18,644 bases of DNA from Candidatus Bipolaricaulota bacterium (GTDB lineage Bacteria; Bipolaricaulota; Bipolaricaulia; UBA7950; UBA9294). The DNA is taken from the NCBI GenBank assembly GCA_021129875.1, contig JAJOKK010000135.1, positions 1-18,644 on the forward strand. Direction: 5' to 3'. The notes beneath the pieces were generated by a model. The model did not search any database. It saw nothing but the letters and a program-made list of their open reading frames with translations, and was not told the DNA's origin. Positions 8,085 through 15,240 of the stretch are shown here, in pieces; the stretch's first letter is position 1, and each line of letters opens with the position of its first letter. The translations under genes and the position numbers were made by a program.

Positions 8085-9442
8085 TCACCAACCTCAAGCC
8101 CTATCCGGTGATGAAGGACTCCGGCGTCGAATGGCTGGGGGAGGTGCCGGGGCATTGGGAGGTGCGAAAATTGCGTAACACCCTGCACTCGCTAACTGAA
8201 CGAAACCGACCAGACCTGCCTTTACTGTCAGTTGTACGCGAGAAGGGGGTGATTCTCCGCGATATGTCTAGTAAGGATGAGAACCACAATTTTATCCCGG
8301 ACGATCTGACGAACTACAAGGTGGTTCACGATGGGCAGTTTGCCATTAACAAGATGAAGGCATGGCAAGGTTCTTACGGCGTCTCGCGACATGATGGCAT
8401 CGTGAGTCCCGCTTACTGCGTATTCAACTTGAAGAGTGTCAGCGGAGAGTTTCTTCATACAGCCATTCGATCTAAGGTATACGTACCTTTTTTCACACAA
8501 GCTTCTGATGGCGTCCGTATCGGTCAGTGGGACTTGTCCCAAGCTCGAATGCGAGAGATACCGTTCGTCATCCCACCCCTCCCCGAACAATCGGCCATCG
8601 TCAGCTTTCTGGATTATGTGGACCGGCGCATCCGGCGCTACATCCGGGCGAAGCAGAAGCTGATCGGGCTGCTGGAGGAGCAGAAGCAGGCCATCATCCA
8701 CCGCGCCGTCACCCGCGGCCTCGACCCCGACGTCCCCCTCAAACCCTCCGGCGTCGAGTGGCTGGGGGAGGTGCCGGAGCATTGGGATGTGCGGAGGCTG
8801 AAGCACATCTGTAGATTGGCATACGGGGATTCACTGCCTTCCGGAGTTCGCGCGGAAGGCGATATTCCGGTCTATGGGTCAAACGGACGTGTTGGGTTCC
8901 ATTCTTCCTCAAATGCTACTGGACCATCTCTGATAATTGGACGCAAGGGTTCCTTTGGGAAGGTTAACTATTCGCCTGATCCGGTGTTTGCAATTGATAC
9001 CACGTTTTTTGTCGATGCTCGAAATACGAATGCTGAAATTCGTTGGCTCTACTACTTCCTCGGTTGGCTGCAATTAGATCAGGTTTCCAAAGACTCCGCA
9101 GTGCCTGGCTTAGATCGGGGTGATGCCTATCAGCGCATAGGGCTGTACCCACCCCTCCCCGAACAAACCGCCATCGTCGAGTATCTCGACAAAGCGACCG
9201 CCGGCATCGATACCACCATCGCCCACGCCCGCCGAGAAATCTCCCTTCTCCGCGAATACCGCACTCGCCTGATTGCCGACGTGGTCACCGGCAAGCTCGA
9301 CGTCCGTGAAGCCGCTGCATCGCTTCCTGAGGAGACCGAAGACTCGGTACAGGATTCCGCACTCGATGAGGTAGTAGAAACTGAGCTGCCCGGCGAGGAC
9401 GCCGAACACAGCCATAAGGAACACAATGATGATCAGCAATAA
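8081..9442 (+). CDS. hsdS: Type I restriction-modification specificity subunit S
   Basis: HsdS recognises the bipartite DNA target and scaffolds HsdM and HsdR. The 453-residue protein has the usual two target recognition domains. Each is opened by SGVEWLGEVPxHW (residues 14 and 223) and closed by PPLPEQ (165-170 and 357-362), followed by coiled-coil spacer helices. The first half continues IIHRAVTRGLDP and the second half ends LIADVVTGKLDV with an acidic tail. The repeated DNA around the two openings and the two PPLPEQ blocks is nearly identical and could support domain shuffling. It starts inside the herA stop (ATGA) and has only a weak ribosome binding site of its own, so it depends on upstream translation. 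Bases 9281-9303, near its 3' end, recur exactly at 15157-15179. Confidence 0.96.
   Translation: MITNLKPYPVMKDSGVEWLGEVPGHWEVRKLRNTLHSLTERNRPDLPLLSVVREKGVILRDMSSKDENHNFIPDDLTNYKVVHDGQFAINKMKAWQGSYGVSRHDGIVSPAYCVFNLKSVSGEFLHTAIRSKVYVPFFTQASDGVRIGQWDLSQARMREIPFVIPPLPEQSAIVSFLDYVDRRIRRYIRAKQKLIGLLEEQKQAIIHRAVTRGLDPDVPLKPSGVEWLGEVPEHWDVRRLKHICRLAYGDSLPSGVRAEGDIPVYGSNGRVGFHSSSNATGPSLIIGRKGSFGKVNYSPDPVFAIDTTFFVDARNTNAEIRWLYYFLGWLQLDQVSKDSAVPGLDRGDAYQRIGLYPPLPEQTAIVEYLDKATAGIDTTIAHARREISLLREYRTRLIADVVTGKLDVREAAASLPEETEDSVQDSALDEVVETELPGEDAEHSHKEHNDDQQ
8119..8166 (+). repeat. hsdS half-repeat, first copy
   Basis: Coding repeat for SGVEWLGEVPGHWEVRKL before the first recognition domain. It matches 8746-8799 with few mismatches. 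This is normal internal symmetry of HsdS and a known site for recognition-domain exchange. Confidence 0.8.
8746..8799 (+). repeat. hsdS half-repeat, second copy
   Basis: Second copy of the SGVEWLGEVPEHW block, before the second recognition domain. The PPLPEQ blocks at 8572-8590 and 9148-9166 form a second repeat pair, with 19 identical bases. Confidence 0.8.
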
Positions 9443-9752
9443 AACGGAGCCCGGAGCTTCCGCGAAGCTGATGTCGAAGAATAGTGACATATGCCATTCC
9501 GATCTTGCCGTGCCCCCAGGAGAATACTTGGAGGAGGTCATCAGCGAAATTGGCGTGGACAAGACGGAACTGGCCGCGAAGTTGGGTCTTTCGGCTGTAG
9601 AAATGGCTGCGCTTCTGGCCGGGAACATGCCACTCACTCAAGCCGTAGCCGCACGACTGGAGAAGACTACCAGTGTGCCCGCCAATATCTGGCTTGGGCT
9701 GGAATCCGAATACCGACTGGCGTTGACCCGAGAAGCAAAGGACGAAAGTTAG
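9426..9752 (+). CDS. HigA-family XRE antitoxin-like protein
   Basis: The 108-residue protein has the layout of HigA antitoxins: PPGEYLEEVISEIGV (from residue 30), a helix-turn-helix with TELAAKLGLSAVEMAALLAG (about 47-67), then LTQAVAARLEKTTSVPANIWLGLESEY (70-96). HigA normally binds and silences a HigB mRNA interferase and represses its own operon. No HigB-like ORF is visible on either side; hsdS precedes it and small ORFs follow. The start at 9426 (or 9429) overlaps the hsdS end by 17 bases with AAGGA just upstream; ATG 9471 is a shorter alternative. The N-terminal 25 residues are not part of the family core. It may be an orphan antitoxin, an anti-addiction factor, or a regulator of the hsd operon. 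Confidence 0.8.
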   Translation: MMISNKTEPGASAKLMSKNSDICHSDLAVPPGEYLEEVISEIGVDKTELAAKLGLSAVEMAALLAGNMPLTQAVAARLEKTTSVPANIWLGLESEYRLALTREAKDES

Positions 9753-9756
9753 GACG

Positions 9757-9846
9757 ATGAGTTTGGTGAGAGTACGTCGCTTTGATAAGTTAGAGCGCGA
9801 TGATGCAATTATCAAAGCGACGTATCAAAAGATCCGCGAAAAATGA
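9757..9846 (+). CDS. Possible 29-codon ORF containing a large inverted repeat
   Basis: A short ORF starts four bases after the higA-like stop and encodes MSLVRVRRFDKLERDDAIIK followed by nine more residues. I recognise no family. The whole 9773-9824 hairpin lies inside it. Its stop overlaps the next small ORF by ATGA (9843-9846). Its start has only a weak ribosome binding site. It could equally be spacer. Confidence 0.25.
   Translation: MSLVRVRRFDKLERDDAIIKATYQKIREK
9773..9824. repeat. Perfect 16-bp inverted repeat with 20-base loop
   Basis: TACGTCGCTTTGATAA at 9773-9788 is exactly the reverse complement of 9809-9824. As RNA it would form a long stable hairpin between the hsdS/higA segment and the AlbA_2 gene. 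It has no U-run after it, so it is not a classic Rho-independent terminator. It could be an attenuator, processing site, operator, or a scar of a mobile element end. Confidence 0.85.
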
Positions 9847-9953
9847 GCCCTCCAGCGAGTTCGGCGCAGCATAAGATAGAGGAGATCGATGACGAACACA
9901 ATCGAGAGGTGGACAGCCAAATTGTCCTTGGCCTCTCTAGAGGGCGACCTTGA
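9843..9953 (+). CDS. Possible 36-codon ORF of unknown function
   Basis: It starts in the stop of the preceding small ORF (ATGA) and encodes a polar, acidic peptide beginning MSPPASSAQHKIEEIDDEHN. No family is recognised. It overlaps the minicistron at 9889-9980 in another frame, so at most one of them is likely to matter. The overlap pattern is the only support. Confidence 0.2.
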   Translation: MSPPASSAQHKIEEIDDEHNREVDSQIVLGLSRGRP

Positions 9954-9980
9954 GGCGAGCCCCAAGGAGGTTCAATCGTG
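9889..9980 (+). CDS. 30-codon leader minicistron, probably a decayed hsdR head
   Basis: The ORF encodes MTNTIERWTAKLSLASLEGD plus ten residues. Its stop (TGA, 9979-9981 within GTGA) overlaps the GTG start of the next gene. Allowing one gap, it resembles the HsdR N terminus (TDTTEKDFENLIVATLTGL) with about 8 of 20 identities at T, T, E, L, A, L, G, L. GAGGAG precedes its start, and its end carries the SD of the AlbA_2 gene. The position and SD match the clear hsdR-head minicistron before the RecQ gene. Homology is plausible but not proved. Confidence 0.4.
9964..9975 (+). promoter_or_regulatory. Strong SD box AAGGAGGTTCAA before the AlbA_2 gene
   Basis: The same 12 bases occur at 11687-11698 before the RecQ gene, each exactly 14 bases from its start codon. 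A full anti-SD match this strong, shared by two unrelated genes, suggests a common junction sequence. Confidence 0.75.
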
Positions 9981-11465
9981 ACCACTGACTGCAATCCTGC
10001 CTACCTCGTGGACCTGGTGCGCGAGTTGTGCGCGCTGCCACGTGAGACGGAGTGGGTGGAGTTCAAGGGGAACAACAGTAACCCGCGCGAGATCGGCGAG
10101 TATATTTCGGCGCTGGCCAATGCAGCGGCTCTGAACGGTAAGGCTTTTGGATACCTGCTCTGGGGCGTCGAAAACGAGACGCACCACATCGTCGGTACGA
10201 CATTCTCGCCGGCAGCGGCTAAGAAGGGCAACGAGCCCCTGGAGACATGGCTGCTGCGCCTGCTCAACCCGAAAATTCATTTCCGCTTTTCTGAACTTGC
10301 GATTGAAGAAAAGCCGGTAGCGCTTCTTAAGATCGGCCGAGCCTTCCGGCACCCTGTGCGATTCCAGAATCAAGCATTCATCCGCGTCGGACAAGTGAAG
10401 AAGCTGCTCAAGGACGCACCCGAGCGAGAGCGTGATCTATGGCGCATTCTGGACTGCACGCCGTTCGAGGACCTCATTGCCGCAGAGCGTGTGACAGCAG
10501 ATGAGATCCTCAAGCTCCTCGACTATCCAGCCTACTTTGAACTAATGGAGCAGCCGCTTCCAGCCAATCAAAACGGAATCCTTGAAGCTCTCAGAACTGA
10601 TCAGCTGATCGATGCATGCGATGCTGGCGGCTGGAATATCAAGAACCTCGGGGCAATCCTGTTTGCAAAAAGGCTGAGCGACTTCCCGCATCTCAGACGC
10701 AAGGCCATGCGGGTTATACAATACCGAGACGCGGGGCGCACAGAGGCAGTGAAGGAACAGGAGGATGGCAAGGGTTACGCAAGCGGTTTTGCGGGGTTGG
10801 TTGGCTACATCAACGACTTGTTACCTTCCAACGAAGTCATCGGGCAGGCTTTGCGAGAGACGGTGCCGATGTTACCCGAGTTGGCAGTACGCGAGCTGGT
10901 TGCCAATGCCCTTATCCACTAGGATTTCTTCGTTAGTGGCGCTGGGCCGATGGTGGAGATCTTTGTCGACCGAATCGAAATTACGAATCCGGGCGAGCCA
11001 CTGGTGAGCACAGAGCGATTTGTCGATACGCCTCCGAAGTCGCGAAACGATGCGTTTGCCTCACTGATGCGGCGCCTTCGTATTTGTGAGGAGCGCGGTA
11101 GCGGAATCGACAAGGTTGTCTTCCAGGTCGAGCTTTTTCAACTCCCAGCTCCGATCTTTGAGGCGCCAAAGGGATTTACAAGGGCTGTCTTGTTTGCCCA
11201 CAAGTCATTGTCGGAAATGGACAAGGAGGACCGCGTGCGTGCGTGCTACCTACACGCGTGTCTGAAGTATGTGATGCGGGATTTCCTGACAAATTCGTCC
11301 CTCCGAAAGCGGTTTGGAATTGCGGAGCACAACCGCTCGACAGTGTCTCGACTCATCCGCGAGGCGGTAGACATGCAGGCTATCGTTCCCTATGACCCTG
11401 TAGCTGCCCCGAAGCTCATGAAGTACGTGCCATGGTGGGCGGCGCGTCAGACATTTCGGGCGTGA
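9978..11465 (+). pseudogene. AlbA_2 / HATPase_c_4 / HTH protein interrupted by an in-frame TAG
   Basis: Read through one stop, this is a 495-residue member of the Schlafen AlbA_2 family. The N-terminal AlbA_2 domain has ETEWVEFKGNNSNPREIGEY (about 18-37). A GHKL ATPase-like domain has RELVANALIH then DFF..GAGPMVEIFVDRIEITNPG, and MRRLRICEERGSGID follows. A C-terminal helix-turn-helix ends near KYVPWWA. The TAG at 10920-10922 falls where relatives have Gln in the block NALIHQDF, so one C-to-T change would explain it. The reading frame is conserved on both sides (9978-10919 and 10923-11465), which points to a recent nonsense mutation or suppression. A GTG start is used, overlapping the minicistron stop. 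The family is thought to act as a DNA- or RNA-binding regulator or effector in defence islands. Without readthrough, the product ends in the middle of the ATPase motif. Confidence 0.88.
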
Positions 11466-11470
11466 GGGGC

Positions 11471-11581
11471 GGTACTTGATGGGTACTTGATACAGCAGGC
11501 TTGTGAGGCACGGGGCTGCTCGAGGAAGCCCGTAGTGCGGCGCGGTACCGTAGTTAGACCGTACTTGACAGGCGCTTGATT
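11471..11581 (+). repeat. Two pairs of 11-bp tandem repeats (TACTTGA words)
   Basis: GGTACTTGAT begins at 11471 and 11482. Related words follow at 11560 (CGTACTTGACA) and 11571 (GGCGCTTGATT). Each pair has an 11-base period, about one helical turn, and the pairs are about 89 bases apart. Between them is an imperfect hairpin (11510-11533, GGGCT...AGCCC). This looks like an operator array for a cooperative DNA-binding protein, possibly the helix-turn-helix protein encoded upstream. Confidence 0.6.
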
Positions 11582-11619
11582 GAAGTGTTTTCCAGGCTGG
11601 ACAGGAGGAAACGAACCGG

Positions 11620-11688
11620 ATGTACACAGACACAACCGAGAAAGATTTCGAGAATCTGATCGTCGCCACGCTGACCGGCCTGCCCTAA
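11620..11688 (+). CDS. 22-codon minicistron copying the hsdR head
   Basis: Bases 11620-11684 align to 17176-17240, the start of hsdR, with about 8 mismatches in 65. The peptide MYTDTTEKDFENLIVATLTG plus LP parallels HsdR MTTDTTEKGFENLIISTLTG plus LP and then stops at TAA. It has its own AGGAGG site near 11603. Its stop is fused to the AAGGAGG of the RecQ gene 12 bases downstream. It is a truncated duplicate of the hsdR 5' end that now acts as a leader for the RecQ/DprA module. Confidence 0.75.
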   Translation: MYTDTTEKDFENLIVATLTGLP

Positions 11689-11698
11689 GGAGGTTCAA
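11687..11698 (+). promoter_or_regulatory. Strong SD box AAGGAGGTTCAA before the RecQ gene
   Basis: Identical 12-base box to 9964-9975 at the same distance from the start. It begins within the TAA stop of the hsdR-head minicistron, so termination there would place ribosomes on the RecQ start at 11701. Confidence 0.75.
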
Positions 11699-11700
11699 CC

Positions 11701-13773
11701 ATGAACTACGATAGTGGACGCGCTCTAAAACTGCTCCAGATCGGCACTGGTTTGCCACATGCCGCGTTTCATGACGGACAGAACGAGGCCATCCGCCATG
11801 CTGTCGAAGGGCGCGGGCGGCTACTATTGGTGCAGAAGACAGGCTGGGGCAAGAGTTTTGTCTATTTCATCGCCACCAAACTGCTGCGTGAATCCGGCCA
11901 TGGTCCGGCGCTGCTGATCTCGCCTTTGCTCGCGCTGATGCGCAACCAGATTGCTGCTGCGGACAGGATGGGAGTGCGTGCAGCTACCATCAATTCCGAT
12001 AACGATGCCGAGTGGGAGAAGATCGAGGGTGCAATCGGCCGTGACGAAGTAGACATCCTTCTGATCTCCCCCGAAAGGCTGGCGAATGAGCGTTTTCGCG
12101 CTAAAGTGCTGGCGTGTATCGCCGAGCGTATCGCGCTGCTCGTCATCGACGAAGCGCATTGCATCTCCGATTGGGGACACGATTTCCGCCCACACTATCG
12201 GCTGATCGAGCGCATCGTTAGGACGTTGCCGCCGAATCTACGATTGCTTGCCACAACGGCAACGGCCAACAACCGGGTTATGGACGACCTGGCAACGGTG
12301 CTGGGACCGAACCTGCAGATTTCGCGCGGCGATCTATACCGGCCTTCGCTTGCGCTTCAGTCCGTTCGCCTGCCGACTCAAGCGGAACGTCTTGCCTGGC
12401 TCGCGGAACACATATCTGAACTGCCCGGCAACGGCATTATCTATACGCTGACGGTGCGCGACGCTGAGCAGGTGGCCGCGTGGCTGAAGTCGCGTGATAT
12501 GAACGTTGAAGCGTATACAGGAAGGACAGGAGACCTTCGGCCCGAGCTGGAGCAGGCGCTCCTCGACAATCGCGTCAAGGCATTGGTGGCGACAACTGCG
12601 CTGGGTATGGGTTTCGACAAGCCCGACCTGGCGTTCGTAATCCACTACCAGACACCGGGGTCCGTCGTCGCCTACTACCAGCAGGTGGGCCGGGCAGGCC
12701 GGGCGCTCGATGCGGCGTACGGTGTGCTGATGAGTGGGGAGGAAGAGACGAACATTACGGACTACTTCATCGAGAGCGCATTCCCAACCCGCGACGAAGT
12801 AGGATCAGTCATCGAAGCTCTGGAAGCGAGCCCGGAAGGCCTCTCCACCCCTCAACTGCTCGGCAAGGTAAACGCGGGCAAGGGGCGCATCCAGAAGACT
12901 ATCGACCTGCTTTCACTCGAGTCGCCCGCGCCAATCGCCAAGCAAGGCACGAAGTGGCAGCTGACTGCAAAAACCCTGAGTGAGCGCTTCTGGGAACGAG
13001 TCGAACGCCTCACTGATTTGCGGCGTGCCGAACAGCGCCAGATGCAAGAGTATGTGAAACTTACAGGTGGACACATGGAGTTTCTGATCCGAGCGCTCGA
13101 TGGAGAACCTGAAGCAGTTTGCGAGCCGGTTCTGTCGCCGTTGTCCACAACACCGGACCCGGAGATTGTCCAGGAAGCGATCGCGTTTCTGCTCCGCACG
13201 AGTCTTCCGATCGAGCCGAGAAAGCAATGGCCGGCCGGAGGCTTGCCGCATTACGCGGTGGCCGGGCGAATTGGAGAGGATCTCCGGGCTCATCCCGGCA
13301 AGGCAGTCTGCATTTGGGGTGATGCCGGCTTGGGGGCCTTGGTGCGAACAGGGAAGTATCATGACGGGCGTTTCCCCGATAACCTGGTAACGGCTTGCGT
13401 GGATTTGTTCAACCGATGGAATCCGGAACCTGCTCCAACCTGGGTTACTTGCATCCCCTCGCTCCGCCATCCCGACCTTGTTCCCAGCCTTGCCCGCCGA
13501 CTTGCCGATGCCCTCGGACTCCCATTCCATGCCGTGCTCATCAAGACTGATGATCGCCCTGAACAGAAGGCCATGGCCAACAGTACGCAGCAAGCACGCA
13601 ACATCGACGGCTCGTTGGGAGTGATTGACGGGGACCTGCCGAGCGGGCCTGTTCTGCTTGTGGACGATATGGTAGGCTCCCGCTGGACGCTGACGGTTGC
13701 CGCCTGGTTGCTTCGCTCACGCGGGAGCGACAAGGTATGGCCGTTGGCTCTTGCTAAGACGGGAGGTAGCTAG
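11701..13773 (+). CDS. RecQ-family helicase with C-terminal phosphoribosyltransferase domain
   Basis: The 690-residue protein has a RecQ-like superfamily 2 helicase core. Walker A is VQKTGWGKS (44-52), followed by SPLLALMRNQ, the DEAH box VIDEAHCISDWGHDFRP (148-164), LLATTATAN, TALGMGFDKPD, and motif VI QVGRAGR (328-334). A helical/winged middle region follows. The last 200 residues contain a type I phosphoribosyltransferase-like fold ending in VLLVDDMVGSRWTL (651-664). This corresponds to the PRPP loop, with GSRWT where many active enzymes have TTGAT. RecQ unwinds DNA 3'-5'. The fusion suggests a nucleotide- or PRPP-linked sensor or effector domain; that role is inference. It overlaps the DprA-like gene by one base, so the two form a unit. 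This is not the housekeeping RecQ, which has RQC/HRDC domains instead. Confidence 0.9.
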   Translation: MNYDSGRALKLLQIGTGLPHAAFHDGQNEAIRHAVEGRGRLLLVQKTGWGKSFVYFIATKLLRESGHGPALLISPLLALMRNQIAAADRMGVRAATINSDNDAEWEKIEGAIGRDEVDILLISPERLANERFRAKVLACIAERIALLVIDEAHCISDWGHDFRPHYRLIERIVRTLPPNLRLLATTATANNRVMDDLATVLGPNLQISRGDLYRPSLALQSVRLPTQAERLAWLAEHISELPGNGIIYTLTVRDAEQVAAWLKSRDMNVEAYTGRTGDLRPELEQALLDNRVKALVATTALGMGFDKPDLAFVIHYQTPGSVVAYYQQVGRAGRALDAAYGVLMSGEEETNITDYFIESAFPTRDEVGSVIEALEASPEGLSTPQLLGKVNAGKGRIQKTIDLLSLESPAPIAKQGTKWQLTAKTLSERFWERVERLTDLRRAEQRQMQEYVKLTGGHMEFLIRALDGEPEAVCEPVLSPLSTTPDPEIVQEAIAFLLRTSLPIEPRKQWPAGGLPHYAVAGRIGEDLRAHPGKAVCIWGDAGLGALVRTGKYHDGRFPDNLVTACVDLFNRWNPEPAPTWVTCIPSLRHPDLVPSLARRLADALGLPFHAVLIKTDDRPEQKAMANSTQQARNIDGSLGVIDGDLPSGPVLLVDDMVGSRWTLTVAAWLLRSRGSDKVWPLALAKTGGS

Positions 13774-15119
13774 TGAGTGAGGTCCTTTCCCTTGACACGA
13801 AAGCCATTCTGTTGTTAACAGCCCCGTTGATCTACGGGCGCAGCACCCGATCGGCTGATCTTCTCACACCTGGGGAGTACAAGAAGTTTGCCCGCCATCT
13901 TCGAGATATCGGAGGGAAACCTGCCGATCTGCTAACACCTGACGCAGACCGGCTTTTGGAAGACTGTCATGCAGTGATCGACAAGAATCGGCTCAAGCGC
14001 CTGCTGGCGAGAGGTTTTCTCCTGAGCCAGGCTGTCGAACACTGGCAGGCGCGCGCAATCTGGGTGGTGAGTCGTGCCGATGATGCGTATCCGCAGCAAT
14101 TGAAGGCACGCTTGAAGGAGGACTCTCCCGCCGTTCTCTATGGCTGTGGAGATAGAAAAATCCTCAATACCGGCGGACTGGCGGTAGTCGGTTCACGTAA
14201 TGCGAGCGAAACGCTGCTCGAATTCACTCGGGACATCGGCCGTCTCGCAGCGGATGCAGAACGAACGCTGATCTCCGGTGGCGCCCGCGGCGTTGATCAA
14301 GCCGCTATGCGTGGCGCATGGGAGGCCGGGGGGAGGGTTATAGGCGTGCTGGCGAACGGTCTCGAAAAAGCGGTCACCAATCGCGAACACCGTAATCTGC
14401 TGCTGAAAGATCGCCTGTTGTTGATCTCTCCCTACGACCCCAATGCTGGGTTCAACGTAGGGCATGCGATGCAGCGCAACAAACTGATCTATGCCTTGGC
14501 TGATGCCGCGCTGGTGGTGAACGCTGATTTCAACAAAGGAGGGACTTGGGCGGGAGCAAAGGAACAGCTGACTAAATTTCATCACGTGCCTGTTTATGTC
14601 CGATCCACAGATGATACGAATAAGGGCCTCGCCGCTCTGTCCAAATTGGGCGCCTTGCCATGGCCAAACCCCGGAGATGCCGGCGGGTTCAATGAGGCCC
14701 TCTCCGTAGAGGCGCCTCACCTCCCTGAACCATCGGTGCAGACTGCTCTACCCTTCAATACGAGGAGGCAGGCCAACAGGTCCGAGAAGAATAGCGATGT
14801 ACCACAGATACCTGCGGAATCATCATCTATTGCTGACGGCAGTTCTGATCCAGCTACTGAGTTGTATGAGAAGGTACGAATGCTGGTCGTAGGGATGCTG
14901 GATCGCTCCCATAGCATAGCTGATGTTGCTTCCCGATTGGGCGTCACCCAACATCAAGCCGGTCTTTGGCTCAATCGTCTTACTGAGGAAGGTCTGCTTG
15001 AAAAACGAACCCAGCCGGTGAGGTATGTTGTTCCTCAAGCCGGCTTGCTCGACGAAGCGCAACCCACAGCGGCGAGTACAGATAATGGTGGCAATGGAGC
15101 GATCGAAAATGACAACTGA
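13773..15119 (+). CDS. DprA-like DNA-processing protein with C-terminal winged helix
   Basis: The 448-residue protein has the DprA/Smf Rossmann fold: LAVVGSRNAS (136-145), SGGARGVDQAAM (168-179) and AMQRNKLIYALADAALVV (232-249). An N-terminal helical part and a linker precede a C-terminal winged-helix domain (about 360-425) with IADVASRLGVTQHQAGLWLN. Housekeeping DprA binds single-stranded DNA and loads RecA during transformation. This copy diverges and is paired with a RecQ-PRTase helicase inside a restriction island, so a defence role (recognition of foreign single-stranded DNA or nucleotides by the SLOG-like fold) is more likely. The start is the GTG at 13773 in TAGTG with GGAGGT at 13762-13767. 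Its end overlaps the following chimeric minicistron by 11 bases. Confidence 0.88.
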   Translation: MSEVLSLDTKAILLLTAPLIYGRSTRSADLLTPGEYKKFARHLRDIGGKPADLLTPDADRLLEDCHAVIDKNRLKRLLARGFLLSQAVEHWQARAIWVVSRADDAYPQQLKARLKEDSPAVLYGCGDRKILNTGGLAVVGSRNASETLLEFTRDIGRLAADAERTLISGGARGVDQAAMRGAWEAGGRVIGVLANGLEKAVTNREHRNLLLKDRLLLISPYDPNAGFNVGHAMQRNKLIYALADAALVVNADFNKGGTWAGAKEQLTKFHHVPVYVRSTDDTNKGLAALSKLGALPWPNPGDAGGFNEALSVEAPHLPEPSVQTALPFNTRRQANRSEKNSDVPQIPAESSSIADGSSDPATELYEKVRMLVVGMLDRSHSIADVASRLGVTQHQAGLWLNRLTEEGLLEKRTQPVRYVVPQAGLLDEAQPTAASTDNGGNGAIENDN

Positions 15120-15234
15120 CACTACCGAGAACAGTTTCGAGAATCTGATCGTCGCCGTGGTCACCGGCAAGCTCGACGTGTGTGGGTATAATGTAGTGGA
15201 AGAGAATGCTGACACCGCACCAAAGGGAGGTTAG
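15109..15234 (+). CDS. 41-codon chimeric minicistron: hsdR head joined to hsdS tail
   Basis: The ORF starts inside the end of the DprA-like gene. Residues 1-16 (MTTDTTENSFENLIVA) match the HsdR N terminus. Residues 17-24 (VVTGKLDV) match the HsdS C terminus, with 23 identical bases between 15157-15179 and 9281-9303. The last 17 residues are unrelated to either. It ends GGAGGTTAG, supplying the SD of the XRE-ImmA gene at 15241. The join sits at a short similarity shared by the two parent segments (LI then TG), as expected for illegitimate recombination between the ends of hsdS and hsdR. Probably a leader, not a functional protein. Confidence 0.65.
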   Translation: MTTDTTENSFENLIVAVVTGKLDVCGYNVVEENADTAPKGG

Positions 15235-15240
15235 AGCGCC

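Noticed and set aside
9773..9824. Rho-independent terminator
   Set aside because: The stem is strong but no T-run follows and the 20-base loop is long; kept only as an inverted repeat.
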